From: Bacillota bacterium
Lineage (GTDB): Bacteria > Bacillota > Clostridia > Christensenellales > QAND01
Direction: 5' to 3'
Assembly: GCA_003150225.1 (NCBI GenBank)
Contig: QAND01000023.1
Location: 1 to 64,000, forward strand
Length of the DNA: 64,000 bases
This document shows positions 17,154 through 25,816 of this stretch, piece after piece. The first letter of the stretch is position 1. Each line of letters opens with the position of its first letter. A program made the position numbers and the translations under genes. The notes under the pieces were generated by a model. It searched no databases. It was not told where the DNA came from and saw only the letters and a program-made list of their open reading frames with translations.

Positions 17154-18473
17154 TTAGGGTTCCAGCCGGGATAGATCCCGCGGGAACATGGTGCAATACC
17201 GTACATTGGGCAGATTCAGCAGACGAGCACAGATGCGCTCCAGCCCCGCGCCTAACCCTCCATGGGGAGGCATGCCGTGCTTATGGATCATCAAAAAGGA
17301 GGTAAACTCCTCCGGATCCATGCCCAGACGGTGCATTTTGTCCACCTGCATATCGTAATCGTGAATCCTCTGACCTCCGGTGGTGATCTCCACTCCCCGG
17401 AACAACAGGTCAAAACTCAGCGTAAGGGAGGGATCCTCCGGGTCATCCATAGCATAGAAAGGCCGCTTCCGGGTGGGATAGTGGGTAACAAACACAAAAT
17501 CGCTGCCCATCTCCTCCTTAAAATACCGCCCAATGAGAACCTCCTCCTCGGGCTCCAGATCAAACCGGGAACGGGTGGGATGCCCGTATTTCTCAGCCAC
17601 CAACCGCTTGGCTTCATCGAATCGTACAAAGGGGATGGCGTCCACCCGAGGAATTTCGACCTTCAACTGCTCCACATACTCCCCATAGAGATCCGTCAGC
17701 GTCTGAAAGGCCGACCGCAGCATAGCGGTCTCGGCATCCATAATATCGTAGAAGGAGTTTAAAAAGCCCATCTCAAAATCAACGCTGGTGTATTCATTGA
17801 GATGTCGGGAGGTGCTGTGCTTCTCCGCCCGGAACACCGGACCAATCTCAAACACCCGTTCATATACCCCCACCATGGTCTGTTTATAAAACTGGGGGCT
17901 TTGGGCTAAAAACGCCTTTTTCCCAAAGTAATCCAGCTGGAAGATATTGGCCCCCCCTTCAGCCCCCGCCGCTACGATCTTAGGGCTGTGGATCTCGGTA
18001 AATTCGTTCTCATAGAAAAACTCCCGGATCCCCCGCACAATGCCTTCCTGGATCTTAAAGATGGCGCGCTGCCCCTGATTCCGCAGGGAAACGGGGCGGT
18101 AGTTCAATAGGGCTTCTAAGGAGGTGTTCATCCGCCGCTTATTGGTCACCAGAGGCATGGGCTCCTTTGGATGGGACAACACCTGGACGGTTTCAGCGTG
18201 AATTTCCGCTCCATGCTGGGCCCGTTCCTCCGCTATCAGCTCTCCGGTAACGGCCACCGCACATTCCTCAGCAATGTTTTCAGGCAGCCGCTCCTTCTGG
18301 ACAACGCACTGAAGAACCCCGTCATGGAGCCGAAGGATCAGAAAATTCACATCCCCCAATTCTCGAATAGAATGAACCATTCCCCGAACGGTAACGGTTT
18401 CACCTTTATGGCGCAATATCTCTGTAATGGATGGGCTCAGGGATCCTAGGGTCCCTTTCACAACGGTTTCCAT
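17154..18473 (-). CDS. aspS: Archaeal-type aspartyl-tRNA synthetase (AspS2), likely non-discriminating
   Basis: Class II synthetase of 439 residues, shorter than the bacterial AspRS of about 590 because it lacks the GAD insertion domain; this is the archaeal/eukaryal type. An OB-fold anticodon domain is followed by motif 2 (FRAEKHSTSRHLNEY) and motif 3 (GGLGAGLERICARLL). Its place directly before gatCAB fits a non-discriminating enzyme that charges tRNA(Asn) with Asp for amidation. The ATG at 18473 has AGGAG 9 nt upstream; the frame is open back to 18626, but that stretch is inside the T-box leader and cannot be coding. Whether a separate bacterial AspRS or an AsnRS exists lies outside the window. 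Confidence 0.93.
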   Translation of the reverse strand: METVVKGTLGSLSPSITEILRHKGETVTVRGMVHSIRELGDVNFLILRLHDGVLQCVVQKERLPENIAEECAVAVTGELIAEERAQHGAEIHAETVQVLSHPKEPMPLVTNKRRMNTSLEALLNYRPVSLRNQGQRAIFKIQEGIVRGIREFFYENEFTEIHSPKIVAAGAEGGANIFQLDYFGKKAFLAQSPQFYKQTMVGVYERVFEIGPVFRAEKHSTSRHLNEYTSVDFEMGFLNSFYDIMDAETAMLRSAFQTLTDLYGEYVEQLKVEIPRVDAIPFVRFDEAKRLVAEKYGHPTRSRFDLEPEEEVLIGRYFKEEMGSDFVFVTHYPTRKRPFYAMDDPEDPSLTLSFDLLFRGVEITTGGQRIHDYDMQVDKMHRLGMDPEEFTSFLMIHKHGMPPHGGLGAGLERICARLLNLPNVRYCTMFPRDLSRLEP

Positions 18474-18522
18474 GCTGCCGCACTCCTCTCGATCTTCTGG
18501 CTGACGCCCGGCTGATTCCAAT

Positions 18523-18795
18523 AAAAAAGCACCGGGGAGAAAGATATTTCCGGGACGGGAAAAACTTCTCACGCGGTACCACCCAAATTTGCCGCTCACG
18601 CGGCCGCTTTCATGTGTAACGTACATCCTACGGGCGAAACTACTGGGCGAAAATCCGCCGTTTGCAACGCCGCTCGGGAGTGTTTTTCCCCTGCTGCTTC
18701 CGATGCACGCTCCCAGTCCATGGCGTGCAATCCCTTTGCGGGCATCTCAGGTTCCTCTCTCCGTCAACGCTTTGGGTTATTCTCTGCTGTTTTTA
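18523..18795 (-). ncRNA. T-box leader (tRNA-sensing riboswitch) of aspS-gatCAB
   Basis: The minus strand has the T-box core GGTGGTACCGCG at 18572-18583. The terminator arms are GTACCG and GAGAA pairing with TTCTC and CGGTGC, ending in TTTTTT at 18523-18528. The leader from the promoter is about 270 nt. An upstream hairpin with arms TGCACGC/GCGTGCA is also present. I could not place the specifier codon with confidence; Asn or Asp is expected. The antiterminator bulge reads TGGT. Uncharged tRNA would favour readthrough into aspS-gatCAB. Confidence 0.9.
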
Positions 18796-18797
18796 GG

Positions 18798-18826
18798 ATT
18801 TTATACCAAGGCCCCCCCTTTGTCAA
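18798..18826 (-). promoter_or_regulatory. Promoter of the T-box leader
   Basis: TTGACA (18821-18826), 17-nt spacer, TAAAAT (18798-18803) on the minus strand, just before the leader. Confidence 0.75.
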
Positions 18827-18917
18827 GGGAGGGCCCAGGCAAAAGGGCCGGAATCGACCCCCAGATTTTCATTGAAATAAGGAACCGTAAGATCCGCCTC
18901 CGTTTGTCCCCCGTTCC

Positions 18918-19562
18918 CTATTGCAGGGCCTTTGCTTCCCTCCTGGCCGCAGACGGGACGGTTCGCCTTTTCCTCACCGGCCGGGTCTTACAGTGATAGT
19001 ATTCTTGCGCGTTGAAGTGACCGGGAATCAATCCAAGGGTCTCCGACAATTCCTCCACCGATCTGGCTCCGCACGCTTTAGCACACCGCAATAGAAGGTT
19101 GGCGCAGGCGCGCGCATCATCCAGGGCGTTGTGCGCACGGAATTCCCCCAATAAATCCATCATCTTGGAAAGACTGTAGCTGGACAGCCCCGGTAAAGCC
19201 CGCCGTGCCGCCGCCACGGTACACAGTACCCGGACGTCCGGGGGCTCTACCCCTTCCCGCTCCATAGCAGACTTCATTACTCCGGTGTCAAAAGCCGCGT
19301 TATGCGCCACCACCACCCGGCCGTCCAGCCGCTCCCGCAACAGGGCCATGGCCCCGTGGAGATCCATGGCACCGGCCACATCCTCCTCCTGGATGCCGTG
19401 GATCCGCACACAGCGATAGTCAAAGGCACAGCCCGGATTGATAAGGGTATAGTATTCATCCCAAATCCTGCCCTCCCGCACATCCACCAGCCCCACCGAA
19501 CAGGCCGCCCAATGGACGGAGGCAGTGGCAGTTTCAAAATCCAGGGCCACAAAATCCATCAT
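18918..19562 (-). CDS. DEDDh 3'-5' exonuclease (DnaQ/PolC-epsilon type)
   Basis: A 214-residue stand-alone exonuclease. All DEDDh residues are seen: ExoI in VALDFETA (Asp and Glu), ExoII in VVAHNAAFD, and ExoIII in HNALDDARACANLL (His and Asp). Role probably RNA or DNA 3'-end trimming, repair or proofreading; substrate cannot be told. AAGGAGA lies 7 nt before the ATG at 19562, and the upstream open frame to 19799 overlaps the terminator of the next gene, so it is not used. The C-terminal tail is basic (RPVRKRRTVPS). Confidence 0.88.
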   Translation of the reverse strand: MMDFVALDFETATASVHWAACSVGLVDVREGRIWDEYYTLINPGCAFDYRCVRIHGIQEEDVAGAMDLHGAMALLRERLDGRVVVAHNAAFDTGVMKSAMEREGVEPPDVRVLCTVAAARRALPGLSSYSLSKMMDLLGEFRAHNALDDARACANLLLRCAKACGARSVEELSETLGLIPGHFNAQEYYHCKTRPVRKRRTVPSAARREAKALQ

Positions 19563-19680
19563 AACAAGGTCTCCTTCAGGGCGCATCCGCCCGTTTTCCA
19601 TGCTCCTATCATACCTTCTGCCAGCCAGGATTTCAAACGGTTTCCCAGCAAAAGCGCGTTTTTGCCGGAATTTCTGCAAA

Positions 19681-19717
19681 AAGGCCTGGAAGAGGCAGTG
19701 CGCCACTTCCAGGCCTT
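19681..19717 (-). terminator. Terminator of the symporter gene
   Basis: 12-bp stem AAGGCCTGGAAG / CTTCCAGGCCTT, 13-nt loop, followed on the minus strand by TTTG. Confidence 0.85.
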
Positions 19718-19737
19718 TCCCATATCCAAAGATTTTT

Positions 19738-21216
19738 TTATGCAGCCGCTTCCTCCGCCAGGCTCTCCTCCTGGGATAGGGGCAGTATTTCTCCTCCATC
19801 GTGTTTGGTCAATAGGCTGACTCCCAGCGTCACCACAACCGATACCGCCATGGAGATGCAAGCCGTCATCGGAGCCTTGGCGCTGCCCAGCCATAAGGCC
19901 AGCACCAGGGATACCGCAAGGCTGGCAATTGCTCCCGCCCAGGCGCCGGCCTTGGTGCCCCGCCGGCCCACGATACCCATAAGATATGGCCCAAGGCAGA
20001 AGCCCGAAACCGTCCCCCAAGAAAAGGACATCATTTCCACGATAGAAGTCACCTTCCCCAGGGCGATGGCCAGGGATAGGCCGATGAAAACCACGCACAG
20101 GATCCGCATCAAAAGCTTGGCTCGGTCATCCGACATCTTGGGCCGGAATACCCCTTTGACCATGTCCACAGCGATGGCCGAGGAGGATACCATGACCAGC
20201 GATCCCAGAGTGGACATGGACGCCGCCAATACCAGCACCACGATGAAGGACATCACCAGGGTTGGCATGGATTGCTGGAGCATCTGCGGCACCACCATAT
20301 CGAAGTTGGCGGAGCCGGTAGCGGGATCCACAGGAATCTGGTTGTTGAGAATTACCTTCCCAAAGGCGCCGGCCAGATATGCGCATCCTCCAATCAAGAG
20401 GGCGAAAAGGGTGGATACCGTAGTTCCTGTCTTCACCGCTTTTCGATCCTTAATGGCATAGAACTTTTGCACCATCTGCGGCAGGCCCCATACCCCGAAA
20501 CTGGTCATCAACACCAGCCAGAGGAGATCCAAAGGATTGGCGCCCAAAAGGGTGGTGCCATTGGGATCGATGGTATGAAGCGCTTCCACCGCAGAGGGCA
20601 CGCCTCCCATATGGCGGAATAGGCAAAACATCATCAGTCCCACGCCCAGCACCATACAGATGCCTTGGACAAAATTGCTCATCACGTTGGCCATGTAGCC
20701 GCCCAGCACCAGATAGAGGGCGGTCAGTACCGCCATGCCCACCATGCACCACACAAAGGGAATCCCCAAGGTGGACTCAAACAGGTAGGCCAGGCCCTGG
20801 TATACCGATGCGCAATAGGGCGTCAGAAAGACGAAGATCACCACAGCCGACAGAATTTTTAGCCCGCGGCTGTTATACCGCGCCATAAAGAACTCCGGCA
20901 TGGTGGAAACCCCCAGCCGCCGGGTGTAAGCGCGGGTGCGGTTGCCCAGCACCTTCCAGGCTAGATAGCTGCCGATGACGGCGTTGCCAATGCCAATCCA
21001 CACGGTGGCCATGCCAAAGCTCCATCCCAGCTTTCCGGCATAGCCGATAAAGATTACCGCAGAAAAATAGGTGGTTCCATAGGCAAACGCAGAAAGCCAG
21101 GGGCCCACATTGCGCCCGGCCAATTGAAAATCATCCAGTGTTTTGGTTCGTTTAAAGGAAATTACCGATACAAAAACGAGCGCGACAGCATATGCCGCTA
21201 GAAATGCAAATTGCAC
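19738..21216 (-). CDS. Sodium:solute symporter (SSS family)
   Basis: Integral membrane transporter of the PutP/PanF superfamily, about 492 residues with 12-13 predicted membrane helices. Recognised from the LeuT-like core: the N-terminal FQLAGRNVGPWLSAFAYGTTYFSA region, GVSTMPEFFMARY, and the later helix with ASMSTLGSLVMVSSS that carries the second sodium site. The substrate (proline, pantothenate, other) cannot be told. GGAAGG lies 9 nt before a GTG at 21216 and touches the ATG at 21225, so I prefer the GTG. Monocistronic, with a clear terminator. Confidence 0.9.
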   Translation of the reverse strand: MQFAFLAAYAVALVFVSVISFKRTKTLDDFQLAGRNVGPWLSAFAYGTTYFSAVIFIGYAGKLGWSFGMATVWIGIGNAVIGSYLAWKVLGNRTRAYTRRLGVSTMPEFFMARYNSRGLKILSAVVIFVFLTPYCASVYQGLAYLFESTLGIPFVWCMVGMAVLTALYLVLGGYMANVMSNFVQGICMVLGVGLMMFCLFRHMGGVPSAVEALHTIDPNGTTLLGANPLDLLWLVLMTSFGVWGLPQMVQKFYAIKDRKAVKTGTTVSTLFALLIGGCAYLAGAFGKVILNNQIPVDPATGSANFDMVVPQMLQQSMPTLVMSFIVVLVLAASMSTLGSLVMVSSSAIAVDMVKGVFRPKMSDDRAKLLMRILCVVFIGLSLAIALGKVTSIVEMMSFSWGTVSGFCLGPYLMGIVGRRGTKAGAWAGAIASLAVSLVLALWLGSAKAPMTACISMAVSVVVTLGVSLLTKHDGGEILPLSQEESLAEEAAA

Positions 21217-21343
21217 TGCTACCATCCTTCCATGCTACCAAGATTTGAGAGAAAACGTTCCCTACCATGCTACGGATACGAATATACCATAGGGACAAAA
21301 CCCTTGTAAAGTGGAATTTCTATTTTTCTTCTAGTGATTCCAT

Positions 21344-21351
21344 GCTATAAT
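21344..21351 (+). promoter_or_regulatory. Extended -10 of the C_GCAxxG/DUF1015 pair
   Basis: TGCTATAAT with TATAAT at 21346-21351, 26 nt before the ATG. The -35 region is poor. Confidence 0.5.
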
Positions 21352-21377
21352 GCAGCAAAGCAAAGGAGGACGATCAT

Positions 21378-21782
21378 ATGGACCGGATACAAAAGGCCGT
21401 GGAACTGTTTGAAAGCGGACAAAGCTGTTCTAATGCGGTGTTCGCCGCGTATAGCGATCTGTTGGGGGTGGAAGAGACGACCGCCTGTCAGATTGCTTCT
21501 GGCTTTGGAGGCGGCATAGGCGGCCGGGAGGAGCTCTGCGGAGCGGCCTCTGGCATGGTGTTATGCGGTGGAATCGGCTATCCCGTAGAGGACAAAGCCG
21601 CCGTGCGGGCGCGGGTCTGCCGGATGCTGGACGCCTTTGAAGACCGGTTTGGCGCCCTTGCCTGCCGGGAACTGAAGGCCGCGGCCAAAGCATCCCCCTG
21701 TGCTGGAGAAAAGGATTGCAGCCGGTATGTGCGGGCTGCTGCCCAAATCGTGGGAGACGTTCTTTCCAAAGAGGAGGCATAA
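21378..21782 (+). CDS. C_GCAxxG_C_C family redox-like protein
   Basis: Small 134-residue cysteine-rich protein of the C_GCAxxG_C_C family. Conserved cysteines: QSCSNAV at about 17, ELCGAASGMVLCGG in the centre, then VCRML, ACREL and the C-terminal CAGEKDC. The family is often found beside redox enzymes and may bind a metal cluster; function unproven. AAAGGAGG lies about 8 nt before the ATG. It is followed 4 bp later by a DUF1015 gene, so the two are co-transcribed. No signal peptide seen. Confidence 0.85.
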   Translation: MDRIQKAVELFESGQSCSNAVFAAYSDLLGVEETTACQIASGFGGGIGGREELCGAASGMVLCGGIGYPVEDKAAVRARVCRMLDAFEDRFGALACRELKAAAKASPCAGEKDCSRYVRAAAQIVGDVLSKEEA

Positions 21783-21786
21783 CGCT

Positions 21787-23064
21787 ATGAAGGACGCATA
21801 TCTGCGCCTGGGAGTCAGTCCTGTAAAGGCGCTACTTCCCCGAAAGGACATTCCCCTTGCCCAATGGTGTGTCATCGCCTGCGACCAATACACCAGCGAT
21901 CGGGCCTACTGGCAGCGGGTGGAGGCGTCGGTATCGGAGGCCCCTAGTGCCCTCAGATTGATCTTCCCTGAATGCTATCTGGAGGATCCAGACGGCAACC
22001 AACGCATTGCCGCCATCACCCAGACCATGGAAACGTATCTTGCGGATGGCACACTTGTGGAGCAGCCGGAGGGCTTTGTTCTCCTCCGCCGCACCTTTGC
22101 GGATGGACGAAGCCGTCAAGGGCTGGTGATGGGCCTGGACCTGGAACGGTATGATTACACCCCCGGCGCACAGCCTCTGATCCGCTGCACCGAGGGCACC
22201 ATCGAATCCCGGATACCGCCCCGGCTGAAGGTACGGGAAAACGCTCCTCTGGAGCTGCCCCATATCATGGTGCTGATTGACGATCCGCTGGACACCGTCA
22301 TCGGCCCATTGTGGGAACAGCGGAAGGGAGATGCCCCAACCTATGAGGGAAATCTAAACTACGGCATGGGAAGCATTCTGGGATATCACATTCCCTTTGC
22401 CCAATCCAAAAGCGTACTCGATGGCCTTTCCGATCTTTTCAGCGCGCAGGAGCAGGACGCGCACCCCATGCTGTTCGCCATGGGGGACGGCAATCATTCC
22501 TTTGCCACTGCCAAAGCCCATTGGGAGCGGATCAAATCCCAGCTTTCCCCGGCGGAGCGCCAAAACCATCCCGCCCGGTTCGCCATGTGCGAACTGGTAA
22601 ACCTCCACGATCCCGGCCTGGGCTTTGAGGCCATCCACCGGGTGGTGTTCACACAGACGCCCGATGACGCATTATCCGCCATCGCAGCAAACATCCAGAA
22701 GGCCGGTTACCGGCTTCAAATCGGAACCTCGCCTCAAAGCGGCCTTTCCATCGGCTATCAGGCTGGAAACAGGGCAGGATCCCTTACCATTGAAAACCCC
22801 GGAGATGCACTGGCTGTTTCCATCTTGGACGATGCCATCGCCTCCTATCTCTCCGCCTCTCCTCAGGATCGGGTGGATTATATCCATGGAGAAGCTGAGA
22901 CCAGAGCGTTGGCGCAAAAGGGAGTGGGGTTCCTACTTCCCTCCCTCGCCAAATCGGATCTGTTTCCCTATGTGCGGCAGCACGGCCCCCTTCCCCGGAA
23001 AACCTTTTCCCTAGGGGAGGCCGATGAAAAGCGGTGCTATTTAGAAGCTCGGAAAATCCGCTGA
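21787..23064 (+). CDS. DUF1015-family protein
   Basis: A 425-residue protein of the DUF1015 (COG4198) family, cytosolic. The family motif GDGNHSFATAKAHWE is around residue 237, with a YTSDRAYW segment early on. In many Firmicutes this family is a neighbour of serA and serC, and it is distantly related in fold to ParB/serine-kinase-like proteins; I recall both from general knowledge and do not claim a proven role. Here serC-serA lies 1.6 kb downstream on the other strand, in keeping with a link to serine metabolism. ATG at 21787 is 4 bp after the previous stop; the frame upstream overlaps that gene and is not used. Confidence 0.85.
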   Translation: MKDAYLRLGVSPVKALLPRKDIPLAQWCVIACDQYTSDRAYWQRVEASVSEAPSALRLIFPECYLEDPDGNQRIAAITQTMETYLADGTLVEQPEGFVLLRRTFADGRSRQGLVMGLDLERYDYTPGAQPLIRCTEGTIESRIPPRLKVRENAPLELPHIMVLIDDPLDTVIGPLWEQRKGDAPTYEGNLNYGMGSILGYHIPFAQSKSVLDGLSDLFSAQEQDAHPMLFAMGDGNHSFATAKAHWERIKSQLSPAERQNHPARFAMCELVNLHDPGLGFEAIHRVVFTQTPDDALSAIAANIQKAGYRLQIGTSPQSGLSIGYQAGNRAGSLTIENPGDALAVSILDDAIASYLSASPQDRVDYIHGEAETRALAQKGVGFLLPSLAKSDLFPYVRQHGPLPRKTFSLGEADEKRCYLEARKIR

Positions 23065-23105
23065 TTGATTAAAAAGCATACTTTTATAATCAGCCTGTAA
23101 ACGCA

Positions 23106-23155
23106 GAAAATCCATCCGATTTATTTGAGAATTCCAAATAATCAGGTGGATTTTC
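23106..23155. repeat. Long hairpin after the DUF1015 gene
   Basis: Outer arms GAAAATCCA (23106-23114) and TGGATTTTC (23147-23155) are a perfect 9-bp stem. Inner arms GATT-T-ATTTG and CAAAT-AATC continue it around an AGAATTC loop. Only 40 bp after the DUF1015 stop, so it may work as its terminator, but it has no long U tail. Confidence 0.5.
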
Positions 23156-23229
23156 AAGCATTTCCGCCAAAAAGACAACGGTCATCAAAGTATATAATAA
23201 TGATAAATATTTCCATTGGAGGGAGCCCC

Positions 23230-23847
23230 ATGAAAAAGATTGCGTTGTTGCTGAGTTGTTTCATATGCTTGGGCATGCTAACCGCCTGCGGCGGAGGGTC
23301 GGAGAAGATTCCTCCGGCCGCCGGTGCTGATCCGTTCGGATATATCGAACAAGGGGTGCTGGGCATGGAGGAAGGCCAAGCCGCCGCTCTGGATGAAAAC
23401 CTGATTCGTGACGAAGGAGAGCCTGGCGAAGGGGTCATCTACTATAAATCGGTGGATTGGGAAAAAATCCGGTACGAGGTGTCCTTGAACGTGGCATCGG
23501 GACGGATCGAAAAGATCTTCTACTCCATTCATGTGGACATTGACCAGAAGGAGCAAGCCGCCGATAAGATCAAGGAACTCATCAGCGATTGTGAAAAGCG
23601 GTATGGCGCCGTTGCGGAGTCCATTCTTGTACCCGCCTCTGGAGAACACCTTCCCATAACCGGTTCTATGGAAGAGGAGATTCTCCGTTTTTGTGACAGC
23701 GCCGACCCCCAGGAGATCGTACTACAATGGCCTCTTGGCACACAGGGAGCCCATGGAGAGTTGTTTTCCACCATGGTGATCTCCAACCGGGAATTTGACG
23801 GCGCGGAAGGCTTCTGGATCTCCTACCTGATCGCTACAGCACAGTAG
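23230..23847 (+). CDS. Putative lipoprotein (paralogue of the gene at 23922)
   Basis: A 205-residue predicted lipoprotein with a classical signal peptide and lipobox GMLTACGG (Cys near residue 19). Mature region 190 residues, acidic, no named domain that I recognise. It shares DPFGYIEQGVLGM near the start and a WPLGTQG motif late with the facing gene (DPLGYLEKGIL and WPHGTSG), so the two are a diverged duplication in opposite directions. Extracytoplasmic, bound to the membrane. ATG 23230 is preceded by GGAGGGAG; an upstream start at 23125 lies in the hairpin region. Confidence 0.8.
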   Translation: MKKIALLLSCFICLGMLTACGGGSEKIPPAAGADPFGYIEQGVLGMEEGQAAALDENLIRDEGEPGEGVIYYKSVDWEKIRYEVSLNVASGRIEKIFYSIHVDIDQKEQAADKIKELISDCEKRYGAVAESILVPASGEHLPITGSMEEEILRFCDSADPQEIVLQWPLGTQGAHGELFSTMVISNREFDGAEGFWISYLIATAQ

Positions 23848-23871
23848 CGTTGTCCGGTTAGACGTTTAATA

Positions 23872-23903
23872 GAAAACAGCCCCGCATCTGCAGGGCTGTT
23901 TTC
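23872..23903. terminator. Bidirectional terminator between the two lipoprotein genes
   Basis: 11-bp stem GAAAACAGCCC / GGGCTGTTTTC with U runs on both sides, placed between the convergent genes. Confidence 0.85.
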
Positions 23904-23921
23904 TGCTTTTATGCCAATAAA

Positions 23922-24521
23922 TTAGGGCATATAATATCCAAATACTGCGCTATAAGGGGCATAGCTGTCATTGGATATGTATTGGAGCTGCAGCAGGCTC
24001 ATCTCTTCGCCATACTGTCCAGACGTTCCATGAGGCCACTCGATTGCGTACAGATAGGTGGTTTTATCCTGACACAAGCGATCGATCTCTTTCTCAGATA
24101 TTTGAAAATACTCCATATCCGTTCCATCGTAACGGAATCCTCCAGCTTCCTTTCCATACCGCTCTCGCAGATCTCCCAGTAGATCTTTAAAATACGATGC
24201 AGCCTTCCCCCCCTCATTCTCCTCAAATCCTATCGTATAAAAAAGACTTTTCACCTTTCCCTGTTCATAGCTAACAGAAAAAACTCCACTGTACTCGCCG
24301 CTTTCAAACTGTCTTATATAGGAGATTCCTCCGTCATCCTCCACTTCTTTTTCAAAGTCATCTTCAAGCTTTAGCAGCTCACTCTCACTCATGGTGAGGA
24401 TTCCTTTTTCAAGATATCCAAGAGGATCGGATGCAGGGCCTACCTTTTCCGTCTCCCCGCTGCAACCTGCAAACAGGCTCAAGCACAGCAGACAGCTCAA
24501 CAACAACGCAGCTCTTTTCAT
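23922..24521 (-). CDS. Putative lipoprotein (paralogue of the gene at 23230)
   Basis: A 199-residue predicted lipoprotein: signal peptide MKRAALLLSCLLCLSLFAGC with the lipobox Cys at residue 20. Like its neighbour it has DPLGYLEKGIL and, near the end, WPHGTSGQYG. The mature part has alternating strands and helices without a domain I can name. Codon use is more AT-rich here than in the surroundings. GGAGGAG lies 5-6 nt before ATG 24521. Function unknown; the convergent pair probably arose by duplication with inversion. Confidence 0.8.
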   Translation of the reverse strand: MKRAALLLSCLLCLSLFAGCSGETEKVGPASDPLGYLEKGILTMSESELLKLEDDFEKEVEDDGGISYIRQFESGEYSGVFSVSYEQGKVKSLFYTIGFEENEGGKAASYFKDLLGDLRERYGKEAGGFRYDGTDMEYFQISEKEIDRLCQDKTTYLYAIEWPHGTSGQYGEEMSLLQLQYISNDSYAPYSAVFGYYMP

Positions 24522-24593
24522 TGGTACTCCTCCATTCCAATATTTGTATAATCATCTCAACATATTGGTAACTCGATTCCAATCTTTTAACAA

Positions 24594-24621
24594 AAAAAGA
24601 ACCGCCGCAGCGGTTCTTTTT
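24594..24621 (-). terminator. Terminator of serC-serA
   Basis: 12-bp stem AAAAAGAACCGC / GCGGTTCTTTTT with a 4-nt CGCA loop, 11 bp after the serA stop; T runs on both sides make it bidirectional. Confidence 0.9.
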
Positions 24622-24631
24622 ACAGCTTTCA

Positions 24632-25807
24632 TCAATAGGCGCTTTTGATAACCCGCACCTTAATGACCCCTTGGATGGCCTCCAGCTCCCGGACGGATTC
24701 ATCGGAGATGATTTGATCCACATCCACCATGGTGTAGGCATAATCTCCCCGGGACCGGTTCACCATATGGGCGATGTTCACGTTACCCTTGGCGATGATG
24801 CTGGTGATCTGGCCCACCATGTTGGGCGTGTTGGTATGCACAAAGGTGATCCGCCCACCCTCATATGGCTCCAGGGAGCAGTTGGGCAGGTTCACAGAAT
24901 TGCGGATATTGCCGGTGGCGAGATAATCATACAGCTGGCTTGCCGCCATTCGGGCACAGTTTTCCTCACTCTCAGGCGTAGACGCCGCCAAATGAGGGAT
25001 AAAAATGGTGTTGGGCAGATCCTTGTTCTCATCGTTGGGAAAATCGGTGACATAGGTGCTCACCGTCCCATCGCTGAGGGCTTTGCGCAAAGCCTCGGTA
25101 TCCACCAGCTCGGCCCGGGCAAAGTTCAGCAGGAGCGCACCCTTCTTCATCTTCGCAAAGGCCTCCTCCCCGATAATGCCCCGGGTGTCCTTGGTCAGAG
25201 GCGCGTGGACAGAGATGATATCGCACTGGGAAACCACCGCCTCGATGCTCTCAGCCCGATGGATGTTCTGCCGCAGCTTCCAAGCGGCCTCCACCGAAAT
25301 AAAGGGGTCAAACCCATAAACATCCAATCCAAGGGAATAGGCATCGTTGGCAACCAAGGTACCTACGGCGCCCAGGCCCACAAGTCCCAGCTTCTTTCCT
25401 AGAATCTCAGGGCCGACAAACTGTTTTTTCCCCTGTTCCACCAAATCGGCCAAGCCCTCCTGGTCCTTATTTGCCCGGACCCAGTCGATGGCATCATACA
25501 CATGACGATAGGCTGCGATCATGCTGGAAAGCACCAGCTCCTTAACGGCGTTGGCATTGCCGCCGGGAGTATTAAAGACACAAATACCCGCTTCGCTGCA
25601 ACGTTCCACTGGGATGTTGTTGTATCCAGCGCCTGCACGGGCGATGGCCAACAGAGAAGGGCCAAATTCCATGTCATTGCATTTTGCACTGCGGACGATG
25701 ATCCCCTGGGGATCCTCCAAATCCTTACCCACTTCAAACCGCTCGGAAGGAAACGCCTGATAGATGATGCTGGAGATATTGTTGAGCAATCCAATTCGCT
25801 TTTTCAT
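24632..25807 (-). CDS. serA: D-3-phosphoglycerate dehydrogenase
   Basis: First enzyme of phosphorylated serine synthesis: 3-phosphoglycerate to phosphohydroxypyruvate with NAD. It has the 2-hydroxyacid dehydrogenase fold (GLVGLGAVGTLVANDA for NAD) and the catalytic region HLAASTPESEENCA, then a C-terminal ACT domain (NTPNMVGQITSIIAKGNVNI) likely to bind serine. Length 391 is the short form. ATG 25807 has AGGTAGGTG upstream; a GTG at 25816 is also possible. It starts 10 bp after serC, so the two form an operon. Confidence 0.95.
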   Translation of the reverse strand: MKKRIGLLNNISSIIYQAFPSERFEVGKDLEDPQGIIVRSAKCNDMEFGPSLLAIARAGAGYNNIPVERCSEAGICVFNTPGGNANAVKELVLSSMIAAYRHVYDAIDWVRANKDQEGLADLVEQGKKQFVGPEILGKKLGLVGLGAVGTLVANDAYSLGLDVYGFDPFISVEAAWKLRQNIHRAESIEAVVSQCDIISVHAPLTKDTRGIIGEEAFAKMKKGALLLNFARAELVDTEALRKALSDGTVSTYVTDFPNDENKDLPNTIFIPHLAASTPESEENCARMAASQLYDYLATGNIRNSVNLPNCSLEPYEGGRITFVHTNTPNMVGQITSIIAKGNVNIAHMVNRSRGDYAYTMVDVDQIISDESVRELEAIQGVIKVRVIKSAY

Positions 25808-25816
25808 GCCCGTCAC

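Noticed and set aside
18474..18626. N-terminal extension of AspRS to 18626
   Set aside because: This stretch encodes the T-box and terminator, and a good ribosome site precedes ATG 18473.
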